Source: Antilocapra americana (lineage: Eukaryota; Chordata; Mammalia; Artiodactyla; Antilocapridae). From it: a stretch of DNA of 64,000 nucleotides. Below the pieces are notes generated by a model, which ran no database searches, was not told where the DNA came from, and saw nothing but the letters and a program-made list of their open reading frames with translations. Shown here in pieces: positions 1 to 10,841 of this stretch. Within the stretch, counting starts at the first letter, position 1; each line of letters begins with the position of its first letter. Made by a program: the position numbers and the translations under genes. The stretch covers positions 50,857,953-50,921,952 of the forward strand of contig ML660201.1 of NCBI GenBank assembly GCA_007570785.1, in the 5' to 3' direction.

Positions 1-552
1 ACCCTGGTCATGAGGGACCTCAATTAATGTCTGATGTGCTGTTCTTTAAATATTGATGTTTCTCAAAATGCTGATCACTGTGGCTTTAGTAGGTCTAAAA
101 CCAGCCCAGGAAGTGAAACTTTGGGGAGGAATTCCAAATAATCAAGCCTTTGCTGAATTGCAGAAAGGAGACAGGGGATGGCTATGGACCCAGCCATTTC
201 TGAGGTCCGCCCCCCCCCTTCATTTCTATCAGCCCTACAGCTGTGGAGAGCAGAAATGCATTTCCTCTAGAGCTTATAACAGTTGCTACCACAAGTGCTC
301 ACTCAGTTCCAAAGGGTGCAAGAGTCTGGTAAAGTGTAAAATATGGAGGCCCTGGAGAATCACCAGGGAATGGAGGGAGCTTACTGTGGACTCAGGGTGA
401 GTCCTGATTGTGGGCTATGCTAAGGAGCACATGGGAACCCATTGCCTCTCAGTTTCATAAAAGTCAGAGTAGCATGGTCTGCCAGTTGTCCAGAATCCAA
501 AGTCTCCTCTTTCCCCTCAAATCCCCACCAGATAGACAGGCTCAGTGGTCTA
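1..552. other. Unassigned non-coding DNA
   Basis: I recognise no gene or repeat family here. The open frames lack splice or family support. A C-run at about 211-219 is the only low-complexity tract. Confidence 0.4.
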
Positions 553-826
553 TGCTGCTGCTGCTAAGTCGCTTCAGTCGTGTCCGACTCTGTGTGACCC
601 CAGAGACAGCAGCCCACCAGGCTCCCCCGTCCCTGGGATTCTCCAGGTTAAGAACACTGGAGTGGGTTGCCATTTCCTTCTCCAGTGCATGAAAGTGAAA
701 AGTGAAAGTGAAGTCACTCAGTCATGTCCGACTCTTAGTGACTCCATGGACTGCAGCCTACTAGGCTCCTCTGTCCATGGGGTTTTCCAGGCAAGAGTAC
801 TGGAGTGGGGTGCCATTGCCTTCTTT
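553..826 (-). repeat. Bov-A2 SINE (dimer)
   Basis: Two BovA monomers are joined by the A/G-rich linker at about 687-713 (repeated GTGAAA-type words). The left end is a (TGC)n stretch, the usual edge of this family. Both monomers carry the gac-ccca-tgga and ccaggctcc blocks. Family membership is clear; there is no tRNA head. Confidence 0.9.
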
Positions 827-934
827 GCAGTAGTCTATGAGCTACCATTTATGGAGCACTTGCTAACTCCTTTACATAAATGATCTCGTGGAACTTTCCT
901 GCAGCCCCATTGAGATGAAAATTACAGTACAATA

Positions 935-1160
935 ATTATGACTTTGGATCTTGGAGTCAGGCTGCATATAGGAGTCTCTCAGTTCTCCTGTGTGACCTTG
1001 AGTAATTTACTTAGCTTCTATGTACCCTAGTTCTCTTCTCTGCAAATGAGTGATAATAATAGTTCCCACTTATTCAGGGCTGTTGTGAAGACTGAATGAG
1101 TAAGTACTTGAAGCATTTAGAAAGGTGCATGGCACAATGACAGCTGTTTTTATTAACCCT
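935..1160 (+). repeat. MIR SINE
   Basis: The order of elements is typical: a degenerate tRNA-like part, a 'tgtgaccttgag' core at about 989, a 'ctctgcaaatg' segment, then a 'gttgtgaagactgaatgag' segment. It is old and diverged. Confidence 0.65.
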
Positions 1161-1360
1161 CATTTTACAGATGTGGACCCTTAGGTGGGAAAGTGAGATC
1201 ACCCACGTACCATGCACAGCTCATGAAGCTGGACCTCAAACTCACTCTGCCCCATTTCACTACCCCTGAGTGGAATTTCCCTCCACTCAGAGGAGGCTAA
1301 GAGAGCCCCATGAAATAGCCCCAAACCCATACCCAGCCACATACACCCCTTTTTCCCCCC

Positions 1361-1462
1361 GGCCCTGCCGCACGGATCTTAATTCCCAGGACCTGGGATC
1401 AAACCCATGCTCTCTTGCAGCGAAAACGTGGGTCCTAACCACTGGACCACCAAGGAAGCCCC
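1361..1462 (-). repeat. CHR-type tRNA SINE fragment
   Basis: The reverse strand reads GGGGCTTCCTTGGTGGTCC, then 'agtggttaggac', then the B-box-like 'gggtttgatccc'. This is the tRNA-derived head of the cetartiodactyl CHR family. The tail is missing. Confidence 0.75.
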
Positions 1463-2025
1463 TCCTTCCAAACACCCATCTCCCCCACTAACTTTGGGTG
1501 TCTCTTTTGGAGTGTTGAGATAAGATACCAGATGAGTGGTTCCAGTGTAGTTTTCCTGGCACTGAGGAAAGGGAGAGAATTCTGCTTCTTCGGTCCCCCG
1601 GATGAAGGCAGCCGGTAAGAACTCTCAGGCTCCCAGCGTCAGGGGCAGAGGAGACCTGCAGAGGAACCACACACCCCCATCCTTACTCCTCAGGATGCTA
1701 ATAGAACTCATTGAATTTTGAAACTTGGGCTCATCTGAGCAGCTGGAGAGAAACAGCTGACGGGGGAGGAGAGACAGAATTCTAGACCTTGGTGAGGGGC
1801 GGGGGCCTCTCTAGATCCCGGTGGACCGGTGGAGCCTCTGGGCGTGGGGTGCCTATCTGCCAGCCTCCGTCTACGGCGGCGCCCCGTCGTCTCTTCCCCG
1901 TTCGGCCTCTGCGAAGGGCCGTGGGGGACTGAAGTGTCACTGGAGGTCCGTGTCAGTCGCGCTGTGGCTCACTTGGCCAAGCAGCATCGCAGCTCTGACT
2001 CTCCCCCTCTGGCCTCCTGGTGCTG

Positions 2026-2034
2026 ACTTACCTT
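2026..2034 (-). other. Candidate splice donor, minus strand
   Basis: The reverse complement reads AAG|GTAAGTCA, a near-perfect 5' splice site whose exon would end at 2032. It lies at the left edge of the CpG island, where a leftward (minus-strand) first exon would end. The sequence alone cannot show that it is used. Confidence 0.35.
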
Positions 2035-2401
2035 GGGTGTCCGCCCTCAGGTGTGCGTGGGCCGGAGGGAGTTCTCGCCAAGGTTCGGAGGCTCCCTTCC
2101 CCGCTCGCCGCACACCCGAGGAGCCTCGCCCCCGAGCCGGGCCCGAAGCCGGAGGGAGAGGTCGCGCCCCTCATGCCGCCTCCAGGCGCGGGGGCGGCCG
2201 AGGCGCGCGGAGCCGGAGGCGGGGAGCAGGCCCGGGGCCGGGTCTCCGCCTCCCGGCCTCCCTCCGGGCTGGCCCCCTCGGCTCGGCTCCTCCCCGCGCG
2301 CCCCGCCTCCGGGTCGCTCCCTCGGCGCCGCGCCGCCACCGAGCCCCGGGCAGCCTGGCCGCAGCGGCCGCCGCGCCACCAAACTTTCCCCGGAGCTGGA
2401 G

Positions 2402-2410
2402 CCGGTGAGT
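2402..2410 (+). other. Candidate splice donor, plus strand
   Basis: CCG|GTGAGT lies inside the densest CpG region, so a plus-strand untranslated or short coding first exon could end at 2404. GTGAGT is a strong donor core. No convincing initiator ATG with a conserved reading frame precedes it, so a 5' UTR exon is the simplest reading. Confidence 0.4.
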
Positions 2411-2794
2411 CGGAGCGGAGAGCGGGCAAGGGGCCGGAGCGCGGCGGCGGCTGGGCGAAATGCTGCGCGGCCGGCCGGGCTTGGGTCCGGGCATCCTGGC
2501 GGAGCCACGGGGCTCCCCGAGCCGCCGGCGTGGGGTGGGCGCGCTTGGGGGCCCAGGGCACTGTGGGCGGCGCTGGTAGGGATCCGCGGCACCCTGATAA
2601 CTCAGCTCTGGTTCCCCCCACCCCGACGCGCAGACACCTGTGGCTCTGCCGGGGTTCGCCAGGGTGCGCGTCCTAACCCTAACCCGGGGCGGCTGCCTGG
2701 GCTCCTCCCGGAGAGACAGGAGAGGGCGAATGTCCAGTTTTCCCAGCCCTGCCCCAGGCTCTGACTTCGATGCTCCCCATAGTTCCAGCCCATC

Positions 2795-3010
2795 TCTTGA
2801 GTGCGTTGAGTGTGCCAGGCACTGGGTTATCCCTCGGTCTCTTTGGGTTCTCCCTGTAACTCGATGATCCTGTATTACTATACCCATTTTACAGAGGGGG
2901 AAAGAGGCTCAGAAGGGGCAAGTTGTGCCCAGGCGCACCAGCCAGTCAAGGAGAGAGCCAGGAGGTTGCGGCTGTAAGCCGGACCCAAACCACTTCACAC
3001 ATGATGCGGT
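2795..3010 (-). repeat. MIR SINE
   Basis: The antisense MIR signature is present: 'gtgccaggcactggg', 'cccattttacagag', 'aggctcagaagggg' and a tail region with 'gccaggaggttg'. Confidence 0.7.
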
Positions 3011-3360
3011 GGAGCCCCAGGTTCCGCATCACCAGGAGTGGAGTGTAGAGGGAAGCATGGAGACCACCTTAGCCTTCCCTACAGCCCTGGCTGCAAACAC
3101 AGGAGGCACCGGCCACCATCCTTTGGAAAGGTGGGAAACCCTTACATATCAGGGAATGGGTTCCGGTGGCAAAAGCCCCATGGGGGCTGTGGTTTCAGGA
3201 GAGAGGAGCCCGATTACAGAAGTTAGTCTTGATTTTTCTGGAAGGAGCCAAGGGAGTCAGAAGCTGGGGCTGGAGCACAGCAGATCTTCACAGAAACCTT
3301 TCCCTCTCTGGGTCACTCTCCCCCTTGCCCCCACCCTCCACCATCCAAGGAGTAAGTAAG

Positions 3361-3533
3361 GGTAGTTGCTCAGTTGGGTCTGGCTCTTTATGACCCCATG
3401 GAGTGTAGCCCGCCAGGCTCCTCTGTCCATGGGAATTCTCCAGCCTATCCCTTCTCCAGGGGATCTTCCCGACCCAGGGATTGAACCTGGGTCTTCTGCA
3501 TTACAGGCGGGTTCTTTACCACCTGAGCCACCC
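3361..3533 (-). repeat. Bov-tA SINE
   Basis: Ruminant SINE with a tRNA-Glu-type head (at the right here, containing the 'gggattgaacctggg' B-box region) and a BovA body at the left. An internal deletion removes part of the 'aatactggagtgggttgccatt' segment near 3445. Confidence 0.88.
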
Positions 3534-3899
3534 CTCTGCTGCCCAGGTAGACTCCACGCCATCCCTTGATCTCTGAGGTATGGGCTCTGCCTGGGAGATG
3601 CTCCATGCAGGGCTCCTGTCCTCCAGCAGGGGGCTCCCACCTCAGGCCTGGAGCCCCCAGTGGTGCCAGGAGTAAGCACTCTGACAAGCTCCTCCGGCCG
3701 CAGTGTGCTTGCGGAGCTGATTCCGTGGTGGGGTCTGGTGCCCTGCGACTGGGGCCAAGATGGAGCATGAAGGAGAGGCGAGCTGGGGGTCTGATAGGCA
3801 GCTCTCGACACCCTCAATCTTGGCTTTAATTTTGGAGGCAGGCAGGAACTGGCAGAGAATAGGAGAGAGAATGAACAGGTCAGAGTGTCATTCTGCATC

Positions 3900-4090
3900 A
3901 TCCCACTCAGTTTGCACAGCAGCTCTGCAAAGCAGGCACTATTTTTATTATTACCTTCATTGAACAGATAGTTGGTTGCGGCTCAGGGAGGTTAAATAGC
4001 TTGCCTGCACTTGCCCAGCTGGTCTGTGGCAGATTTGGGATTTGAACACAGGTTTTGCCTGACTCTTTCTCGATTGTCAGTGACATCTAG
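3900..4090 (-). repeat. MIR SINE
   Basis: Antisense MIR core: an attttacag-like 'cattgaacagatag', 'ggctcagggaggttaaatagcttgcc', then 'gggatttgaacacagg'. Confidence 0.7.
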
Positions 4091-4189
4091 GCTGGCAGAC
4101 CGGACCTTAGGCCCCTCCTAAGTGTGGCTGGTAGCAGTGGAGATGAAAATAGGGAGATGCCAAGCAACAGGGTCCCAATACCCCTGTGT

Positions 4190-4392
4190 TGATCACCCAG
4201 TTGTGTCCGACTCCTTGTGACCCCACGGATTAGAGTCCGCCAGGCTCCTCTGTCCGTGGAATTCTCTAGGCAAGAATACTGGAGTGGGTTGCCATTCCCT
4301 TCTCCAGGGAGTCTTCCTGACCCCAGGGATTGAACCCTGGTCTCCTGCATTGCCGGCAGATCCTTTACAGTCTGAGCCCCCAGGGAAGCCCA
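4190..4392 (-). repeat. Bov-tA SINE
   Basis: Nearly complete. The body starts at the left with 'gttgtgtccgactcc' and the head ends at the right with 'cagggaagccc'. Confidence 0.9.
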
Positions 4393-4445
4393 AAGGTAGG
4401 AAATTTGAACACATGCCGTAACACAAATAAACTTTGAGGCCTGCA

Positions 4446-4642
4446 TACTCAGTTGCGTCCAACTCGTTGTGACCCCATGGACGTAGCCCGCCACGCTGCT
4501 CTGTCCATGGAATTTTCCAGGCAAGAATACTGGAGCAGGTTCCCAGTTCCTACTCCAGGGGATTTTCCTGACTCAGGGATCAAATCTACTTCTCTTGAGT
4601 CTCTTGCATCGGCAGGTGGGGTCTTTACCGCCGAGCCACCTA
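4446..4642 (-). repeat. Bov-tA SINE
   Basis: Second antisense Bov-tA, only about 50 bp from its neighbour and in the same orientation. The head carries a short duplication-like insertion ('cttgagtctcttgcatc'). Confidence 0.88.
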
Positions 4643-5154
4643 CCCGTGTACCACCCTTCTCTCTGTGACAGGTATCATGCAGGAGGTCTGCCGCTGGAGT
4701 GGGTTATCACAGGAAGCCCTGACAGTCCACATAACTTCCCTCATATGACCCAGAGCTTGGTGGACCCCCCACGGAAGCCTGAGGCTGCCCCGCTGTCTCT
4801 GGAGGGGTTTCCCCTGCTGGAGGGCAGGTCTGTAAGGAGGCCCAGTACCACTTTCAAGCGTAAAGAGAGAATCCCTCCGGGGCAGAGGGTGGAGGTGGCC
4901 CAGACCTGACTTCAGCGCTGGGTGGAGGCAAGAGCAGCCTGGAAGCCCTGCACCCCAGAGGAGTTAGGGTGGTGCTGGGCTGGGAGGCGTCCCTCCTGGC
5001 TGAGTGTCCGAGGTAGGAAGAACTTGCATCTGAGCCTCCTCCCTCAGACTCTCTCAAGATTCCCTGTTCCTGTTTGCACTTTCCTCTTTTTACATATAAT
5101 CAAGGAGTGCCTGGTGGAAAGGTGTGGCCTTTCAGTAACAAAGAGGAGGCGTGG
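4643..5154. other. Unassigned non-coding DNA
   Basis: No gene, young SINE or clear old repeat seen. Frames on both strands are short and unlike known families. Confidence 0.4.
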
Positions 5155-5405
5155 CAGAGAGATCAGAAGTGTGGATTCTGGGGCTGGCTCACATCCCAGC
5201 CCTGTCACTTAAGAAATCTGTGGCCTTGGACACGTTGCTATATCTCTCTGTGCGATTTTTAGGACAGGAGTATTTCTAGCACGTTCCTCGCTGGGTTGGT
5301 GAGAGAGAGAACTGTGTGTGTTCATATGCATAAAGCACCTAGATGGAGTCAGGTAATCCACAGAAGTGCTATGGAGATGTTCATTGGCACTGTTGTTACT
5401 ATGAA
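5155..5405 (+). repeat. MIR SINE
   Basis: Diverged: 'ggattctggggctggctcacatcccagccctgtcactta' type words, then a 'ggccttggacacgttgc' core and a tail with 'aaagcacctagatggagtcagg' spacing. A second MIR/L2-like tail sits at about 5575-5612 ('gcactcaacaaatgctagg'). Confidence 0.55.
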
Positions 5406-5977
5406 GATCAAAACAGACCCAGCTTGGTAGCCTGGCTCCACCGGACTGCCATAAGACTCTTTCTAGTTTGTGAAGTGGGAGTGGTCGAGTGCAGGCTAGA
5501 AGTTTCAGTGCAGGCTCACGCTTTAAATAGCTGAAAGCCTCAAGTCCCAGTGCAGGCTTATTTAAAAAACTTCCAGTGCTGTGCGAGGCACTCAACAAAT
5601 GCTAGGCATTACCACATTTAGCACTGTCCTGGTGAACCACACTCCTTCCCAGTGTAGCTTGAACTGGATCCTCTGGTGTGTTTCTTAGGGGCATGGGTTT
5701 GGGACAGTTTTCTGGCTTGTGTGGGCACGAGAAGGACTCTTCTCTCTGCCCAGGTTCTCTCTTCATGGTCATTTCTCAGGGACAAGTGTGCACCTCTTGG
5801 TGGCTGTGGCAGGGCAGAGGGTAGGTTTGAAGGTCACTTTGTAAGGTCTGCCCTGTCCTCACCAAGGCAAAGACATCAGCAGAACACACCACCCCTGCTG
5901 CCTTTCAGACTGATATTTTGTGTACCTTCCATGTGGAGAAGACTTGTTCAGAGTTCTGATTTTCTTTTTCTTCTTAA

Positions 5978-6169
5978 AGACTCTTTGCAACCACTCAAAC
6001 TGTAGCCCGCCAGGCTCCTCTGTCCATGGGCTTTCCCAGGCAATAATACTGGAATGGGTTGCCATTTCCTCCTCCAGGGGTCTTCCCGACCCAGGGATCG
6101 AACCTGCAGTCTCCTGCATCTTCTGCATTGGCAGATGACTTCTTTACCACTGAGCCACCTGGGAAGCCC
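5978..6169 (-). repeat. Bov-tA SINE
   Basis: Body at left, head at right ending 'gagccacctgggaagccc'. The tRNA part has a duplicated 'ctgcatcttctgcattgg' stretch. A 14-base A-run follows at about 6193. Confidence 0.9.
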
Positions 6170-6207
6170 ATTAAAGACAGAATGGTGTAGTTAAAAAAAA
6201 AAAAAAG

Positions 6208-6300
6208 TTCAGGGTTAGACTCCCTTGGTCTTTGAGCTGAGTAACCTTGAGCCTCAGTTTCCTCATCTTCAGAATGGCCATTAATGATATTTTCTAGTGT
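6208..6300 (+). repeat. MIR fragment
   Basis: Contains 'gtaaccttgagcctcagtttcctcatcttcagaatgg', the MIR core-to-tail order. Short and diverged. Over-long words are quoted only to show the order, not as a boundary claim. Confidence 0.55.
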
Positions 6301-6909
6301 CTCTTTCTCAGGGTTAACGCCAGAGTGGGAAAAGAAGAGGAAGGAAGGGGAAAAGCAGACAGTATAAATGGCAAAGACTTACAAGCAATTGTAAGTAATT
6401 CTCATTAGCATTCAGGCTGGGCATTAGCTGTAATTGCTCCTGACCCAAGACGTTTTATCTGAAAGACGTACCTGGCAGAGGATCACTGAAGCCCAGTCAC
6501 CTGCTGCCCTCCCTTTCACAGTGACGCTGAGCGTTTCTGAATCTCTGGATGTCATTGTGATAAAGCTCCCGTGTCTTATTTATAAGTGACTCACTTCTGC
6601 CGTTAATGGTGGCAGAGGACTCGGGTGCACACTCGTTGGGAACAATGCCGCTGATGCTGGGGGGAGGGGTTACGGGATGCTCTCCTCTCTCACGCATTCA
6701 TCTTCCTGGCTGTAATTCTCCAGTGATCATGCATAAGGATCACATGGGCTAGGGTGGAAGCTGACAGCTCTCAATCTGCACTGCAGCTTGGATGGCAAGA
6801 TCCATTGAAACTTGTCGCTGCCGGCAGAGTGGGTGTTAGAAACCATTACATCACAGCAGAGCGGACTGAGCAGAGGAAGCTGAGGAAGACACCTCAGGGA
6901 ATGGTTCAA
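6301..6909. other. Repeat-poor segment with regulatory-site-like motifs
   Basis: No repeat family or coding exon recognised. It holds an AP-1 consensus (TGACTCA, 6588-6594 region), a TGATAA GATA-like word near 6559, and several TAATT/CATTAG homeodomain-like cores at about 6390-6440. The motifs are common, so this is only a candidate enhancer. Confidence 0.3.
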
Positions 6910-7245
6910 GGCATGGATTCTCAGGTCCAACAGACCTGACTTTGGATCTTGGTTCTGTCCTCTTGTTAGTTGGGATGCGATTTTTATCTATCTTCCCATT
7001 TCGACTGTCAGTTCTAAAAGAGCAAGGACCATGTCCATCTTATTCAGCAGGGTATGCACTGCTCCTAGTACATAGAAGAGGCTCATGAATGTTTAAGAGT
7101 GGGTGTGTGAGTGACAAGTTGCTTGTGTGAGCTTCAGCTTTCTCATCTGTAAAATGGGGCTAACACAGCACCTGCCTTATGAGTTGCTGGAGCACTGAAT
7201 GGAAAAATGTTGTGTGCAGAATAAGCACCCAGCGATGCCTTGGAT
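6910..7245 (+). repeat. MIR, apparently interrupted by an L2 3' end
   Basis: The MIR head ('cctgactttggatcttgg') lies at 6930-6960 and its core/tail ('cagctttctcatctgtaaaatgggg') at 7133-7160. Between them, about 6985-7115 reads like the end of an L2: 'aagagcaaggaccatgtcc', then 'cctagtacatagaagaggctcatgaatg'. MIR and L2 share 3'-end sequence, so the boundary is approximate. Confidence 0.5.
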
Positions 7246-7329
7246 GACGAGTTGATGAGCAGAAGCAAAGACACAGCTGGCCTAATGTGGTAGAAAGAAC
7301 TTTTCCCCCACCCTCAGGGGTGATAATGC

Positions 7330-7795
7330 TGGTCGTAAGAATCCCTGTATTTATGCAACACTTTGCAAAGTGCTTTCTTCTCTTTTTTTACTAAATATGG
7401 TTGATTTAGTATTTCAGTTGTACAGCAAACTGATATATGTGTGTGTGTGTGTATATATATAAAACTGAATATATATGTGTGTGTAATGTTGTTACAAGTA
7501 TTGAATATAGTTCCCTGTGCAGTAGGCCCTTTTTAATCTATTTTATGTAGTAGTGTGTATCTGTTGTTAATCTCAAATTCCCAGTTTATCCCTCCTCTCT
7601 CCTGAAGTGCTCTGTCACCATTGACTCTTTACAGCTAGTCAGGACTGGCTACCCATGTTTTACACGTGAGGAAGCTGAGGTTCAGAGGGCTTGGTGGAAC
7701 ACCCAGAGCCACACATTTTCGAAGCAGCAGGAGGTAGAATACAAGCTCAGGTTACCCTCATCTGCCAGGTGTTCCAGCTGAGTTCTCTATTGCCT
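7330..7795 (-). repeat. MIR SINE split by L1
   Basis: The left part is 'ttatgcaacactttgcaaagtgc' at 7350. The right part resumes at about 7615 with 'ccatgttttacacgtgaggaagctgaggttcagagg'. The middle is an L1 3' UTR. Confidence 0.5.
7386..7612 (-). repeat. L1 3' UTR fragment (artiodactyl L1)
   Basis: The sequence 'ttcagttgtacagcaaactg' and the later 'attgaatatagttccctgtgc' are the antisense 3' end of artiodactyl L1. A TG/TA dinucleotide tract has grown inside it at 7436-7485. Confidence 0.7.
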
Positions 7796-7814
7796 GTTGT
7801 GGGTAGAGGGGTCA

Positions 7815-8770
7815 ATATTTAGACTTCCATGAACATAGTATCTCTCTTCATGACTTAGGATACAGTTTAGTTCCAGTTTCCTAATTTTCCCTTGGTGGCC
7901 TTGAACATTTTTGTTAGATTTATTCCTAGTTACATGATATTTTCTATGCTATTGTAAATTGTACGTCTATCTATATCTTTCAACACATATTTTTTTAAAA
8001 AAATTATGCTACGTCAGTTGCTTTTTGGAGAAATATTTTGCATTTTGCATGTTTTATATCCAGAAATCTTGCCAAACTCTCTTACTAATTTTAGATGTAC
8101 TTGTAGATTATTTTAGAAAATTGTATGTGATCATAGGAGGTGCAAATAACTGTTTTGCTTCTTCCTTTTCAATCCTTTCATTCCTTTTGGTTTGTGATTT
8201 TCTTCTTTTCCTCTCTGTTATGGAGGGCTGTCTACATTTGACAATTAGGTATAGTGTTTACTCTAGGGTTTTGCCAGACAGCCTTGAGGGATCTTAGTTC
8301 CCCCACCAGGAACTGAACCTGCACCGAGTCCTAACCAATGGACCACCAAGGAATTCCCTTGGCAGGTAACCTTTATCATATTGAAGAAGCTCTTTTCTAT
8401 TCCCAGTTTGCTGAGTGTTTCTTTTCTTTTGAATCATAAATGGAAGTAGAGCTTTTAACAGATGTTTCTCCTACATCGGCTCAGATGGTCATGATATTTC
8501 TTTCTCAATCTGTTAGCATGATAGATTTCTGCATTTCTGGAATAAAACCAACTTGGGTTGCACTGTTGCGTCTTTATTGCTGGGCTGTTTCTGCTTACCA
8601 TATTTGTGGAGGACTTCCATATCCAGAGTTCATGAGTGAGATTCACTGACGATTTTCCTTTCTGCTATTTACTTGTCAGACTTTGGTGTCGAGGTTAGGC
8701 TGGACTCACACAACACGGTGGACTGTGTTCCCACTTCATCAGTTCTCTAGAAGAGATTGTGTAAGCTGGG
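7815..8770 (-). repeat. L1 ORF2 fragment, antisense
   Basis: The text follows the complement of L1 ORF2 in order: 'tgctattgtaaat' at about 7950; 'aatcttgccaaactctcttactaat' at 8066; 'tggaataaaaccaacttgggtt' at 8538; 'cagactttggtgtcgagg' at 8678. Frames are broken. A CHR SINE is nested at 8285-8357, so the L1 is older than that SINE. No functional protein is possible. Confidence 0.7.
8285..8357 (-). repeat. CHR-type SINE fragment
   Basis: 'gatcttagttcccccaccag' followed by 'aactgaacctgcacc' and 'ggaccaccaaggaattccc' is the antisense head of CHR, inserted in the surrounding L1. Confidence 0.75.
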
Positions 8771-9099
8771 TGTTGTGCTTGTCAAGAGTTTGGAACTGAC
8801 CCATGGGGACTCCCCCCCACCCCCTGCAGTGGGTGGAAACTAAGTGGAGGGTGGAGAAGGACAGCTGGTCTCAGCTCATTCCAAGGCAGAGCCTTCCAAC
8901 AGGGAGTGGCTTGGGCTGCCTCAGGGAAGTGGGCAGAGCCCATGAACCCAGCTCTCCCGAGCACTGCAGGGAGAGCCTGCTGTGGGCGTCGGGTAGGGTT
9001 CTTCCATCCAGGCATCCCAGACGGGGAAAGTTCAGCCCAGGGTGAAAATCTGGTGCCCGTCTCCTCCTCCTCAAGTTGCTGCAACTGCAGACCCAGCAT

Positions 9100-9327
9100 G
9101 AAAGAAAGTGAAAGTTGTGAAAGTGAATCAGTCACTCGGTCATGTCCGATGCTTTGTGACCCCATGGACTGGAGCCCAGCAGGCTCCTCTGTCCGTAGGA
9201 TTCTCCAGGCAAGAATACTAGAGTGGGTAGCCATGCCCTTCTCCAGGGGAACTTCTCGACTCGGATCAAAACCCAGGTCTCCTTCATTGCAGGCAGAGTC
9301 TACCGCCTGGGCCACTAGGGAAGCCCT
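9100..9327 (-). repeat. Bov-tA SINE
   Basis: It begins with the A/G-rich tail complement ('gaaagtgaaagttgtgaaag') and ends in 'gggccactagggaagccc'. Full length. Confidence 0.9.
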
Positions 9328-9667
9328 GCTTGCGGTGAATGACTGCTGTCTGTCCAGGGCCTGCAGTGCAAGGACCTGACTCCACCCGTGCTCACCTCCT
9401 TCTCTGTCTCTGCGATACCAGTTTGCCTAGAATTCCCAGATTCTGACCTGGGCCCACACACAAGGGATCTAGATTTGGGCAAGTTTCTCAGTTTCTCTTT
9501 TACTGAAGTTCCAGGCCCTGAGCCAACTTGGATCACCTCTCTTAATCCCCAAACAAAGCCACGAGGGAGCTCAATGACCTCCCCATTATTCAGACTAGGA
9601 AGCCAGAGTTTCTGGTTGTGACTAGTTTTAATGGCTTCCTCTTTCACAGTAAGTTATCCCTCTCTGG

Positions 9668-9880
9668 AGCTTTCCTGGTGGCCCAGACGGTAAAGACTAT
9701 GCCTGCAGTGGGGGAGACCCAGGTTCCGTCTCAGGATTAGAAAGATATCCCTGGAGGAGGAAATGGCAACCCACCTCAGTATTCCTGCCTGGGAAGTCCC
9801 ATGAGCAGAGGAGCCTGGCGGGCTATGGTCGATGGGGTCGCAGAGTCAGGCACAATTGAGCAGCTAACACTGTCACGTTT
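9668..9880 (+). repeat. Bov-tA SINE
   Basis: The head begins at 'gagctttcctggtggcccag'. The B-box region is degraded ('aggttccgtctcagg'), so Pol III promotion is unlikely. The body ends 'gagcagctaacactgtcac'. Confidence 0.88.
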
Positions 9881-10307
9881 TCCCCACTTGATCACTCTCT
9901 AACATGTCTGACTTTGGGCCTCAGATGAGGGGCTCACTCAGCCCTCTTTTCACATTCTACCCCAGTTGTCCCCACCCTGCCCACGGGCTCTGTCTCCCTC
10001 CCCTCGCTTCTGTCACCTGCATCAGCCCCCCAGTTGCTCTGTCTTCAGAGGCAGAGCGGCAAGCCCTGCACATCTCCTGGGGGGCACCATTCACACGATT
10101 TTCTATCTCGGACCTCAGGGTTTGCCACTTGGAACCTCGTCCTCAGCAGCAGGTCTCCTTCCTGGCTGTTTGGGTGTTGGACTTTCTGATGATTCTGGTG
10201 GCCAAGCATCAGACAGGGCCATGGCAGGGCCAGGGGGCAGACGCTGGCCAGGCAGCCGTGGCTGGAGGAGAACAGTGCGGGTCCATGCCCTGCAGCTGGG
10301 GGCGTGC

Positions 10308-10514
10308 TTGTTGCTGTTTGGTTGCTCAGTCGTGTCTGACTCTTTGCAGCCCCATAGACTTCAGCACGCCAGGCTCCTCTGTCCATGGGATTGTCAAGAA
10401 TACTGGAGTGGGTTGTCATTTTCTCCTCCAGGGGATCTTCCCGACCCAGGAGTCAAACCCAGGTCTCCTGCACTGGCAAGTGAGTTCTTTAGCCCTGAGC
10501 CACCTGGGAAGCCC
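10308..10514 (-). repeat. Bov-tA SINE
   Basis: Full-length antisense copy, 'gttgctcagtcgtgtctgac' to 'cacctgggaagccc'. About 10 bp of the body are deleted near 10392 ('gattgtcaagaatactgg'). Confidence 0.9.
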
Positions 10515-10675
10515 ACAGGGATGCCTGGCGGGGCATAAATGTTAACAGCTCCCAAAGGCATCTCCTTTCTCTCTCTCTGTCTCTTTTTCTTTCTTTCAGA
10601 CTTACTAGGCAGTTGTCACTTGGTTTATTCTTCCAGGAGAACTTCATTTATTTACTAGCTGGCTTTTCCCTGTTG

Positions 10676-10841
10676 CTAGACTATAGCCAGCCAGGCTCCT
10701 CAGTCCACGGAGTTCTCCAGGCCAGAATACTGGAGTGGGTTGCCATTCCCTTCTCCAGGGCATCTTCCTAACCCAGGGATCGCACCTGGGTCTCCTGCAT
10801 TGCAGACAGAGTCTTTACCATCTGAGCCACCAGGGAAGCCC
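10676..10841 (-). repeat. Bov-tA SINE, tail-truncated
   Basis: The distal body is missing and the copy starts at 'gactatagccagccaggc'. The head is intact. Confidence 0.88.

Larger units (their letters stand above)
1800..2690. promoter_or_regulatory. CpG island, probable promoter
   Basis: This is the only CpG-dense part of the window. From about 2040 to 2560 it is extremely GC-rich, with closely spaced CG dinucleotides, GC boxes (GGGGCGG at 2191-2197, CCCCGCC at 2301-2307) and a NotI site at 2364-2371. No TATA box is evident. In mammals such islands usually mark the start of a broadly expressed gene. Splice-donor consensus sites occur on both strands, so direction is uncertain and divergent transcription is possible. 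Long frames cross the island in several phases on both strands, as expected from GC-rich DNA with few stops, so none is called as coding. I do not recognise the gene. Confidence 0.75.

Noticed and set aside
2672..2685. Telomere-like CCTAACCCTAACCC
   Set aside because: Only two units at the edge of the CpG island; too short to be an interstitial telomere.
1821..2764. Several 180-240-codon frames in the CpG island
   Set aside because: They occur in multiple frames on both strands, cross the candidate donors and are Arg/Pro/Gly-rich: typical of stop-poor GC-rich DNA.
5489..5560. Three AGTGCAGGCT copies
   Set aside because: Irregular spacing and no extended unit; probably chance plus a diverged repeat.
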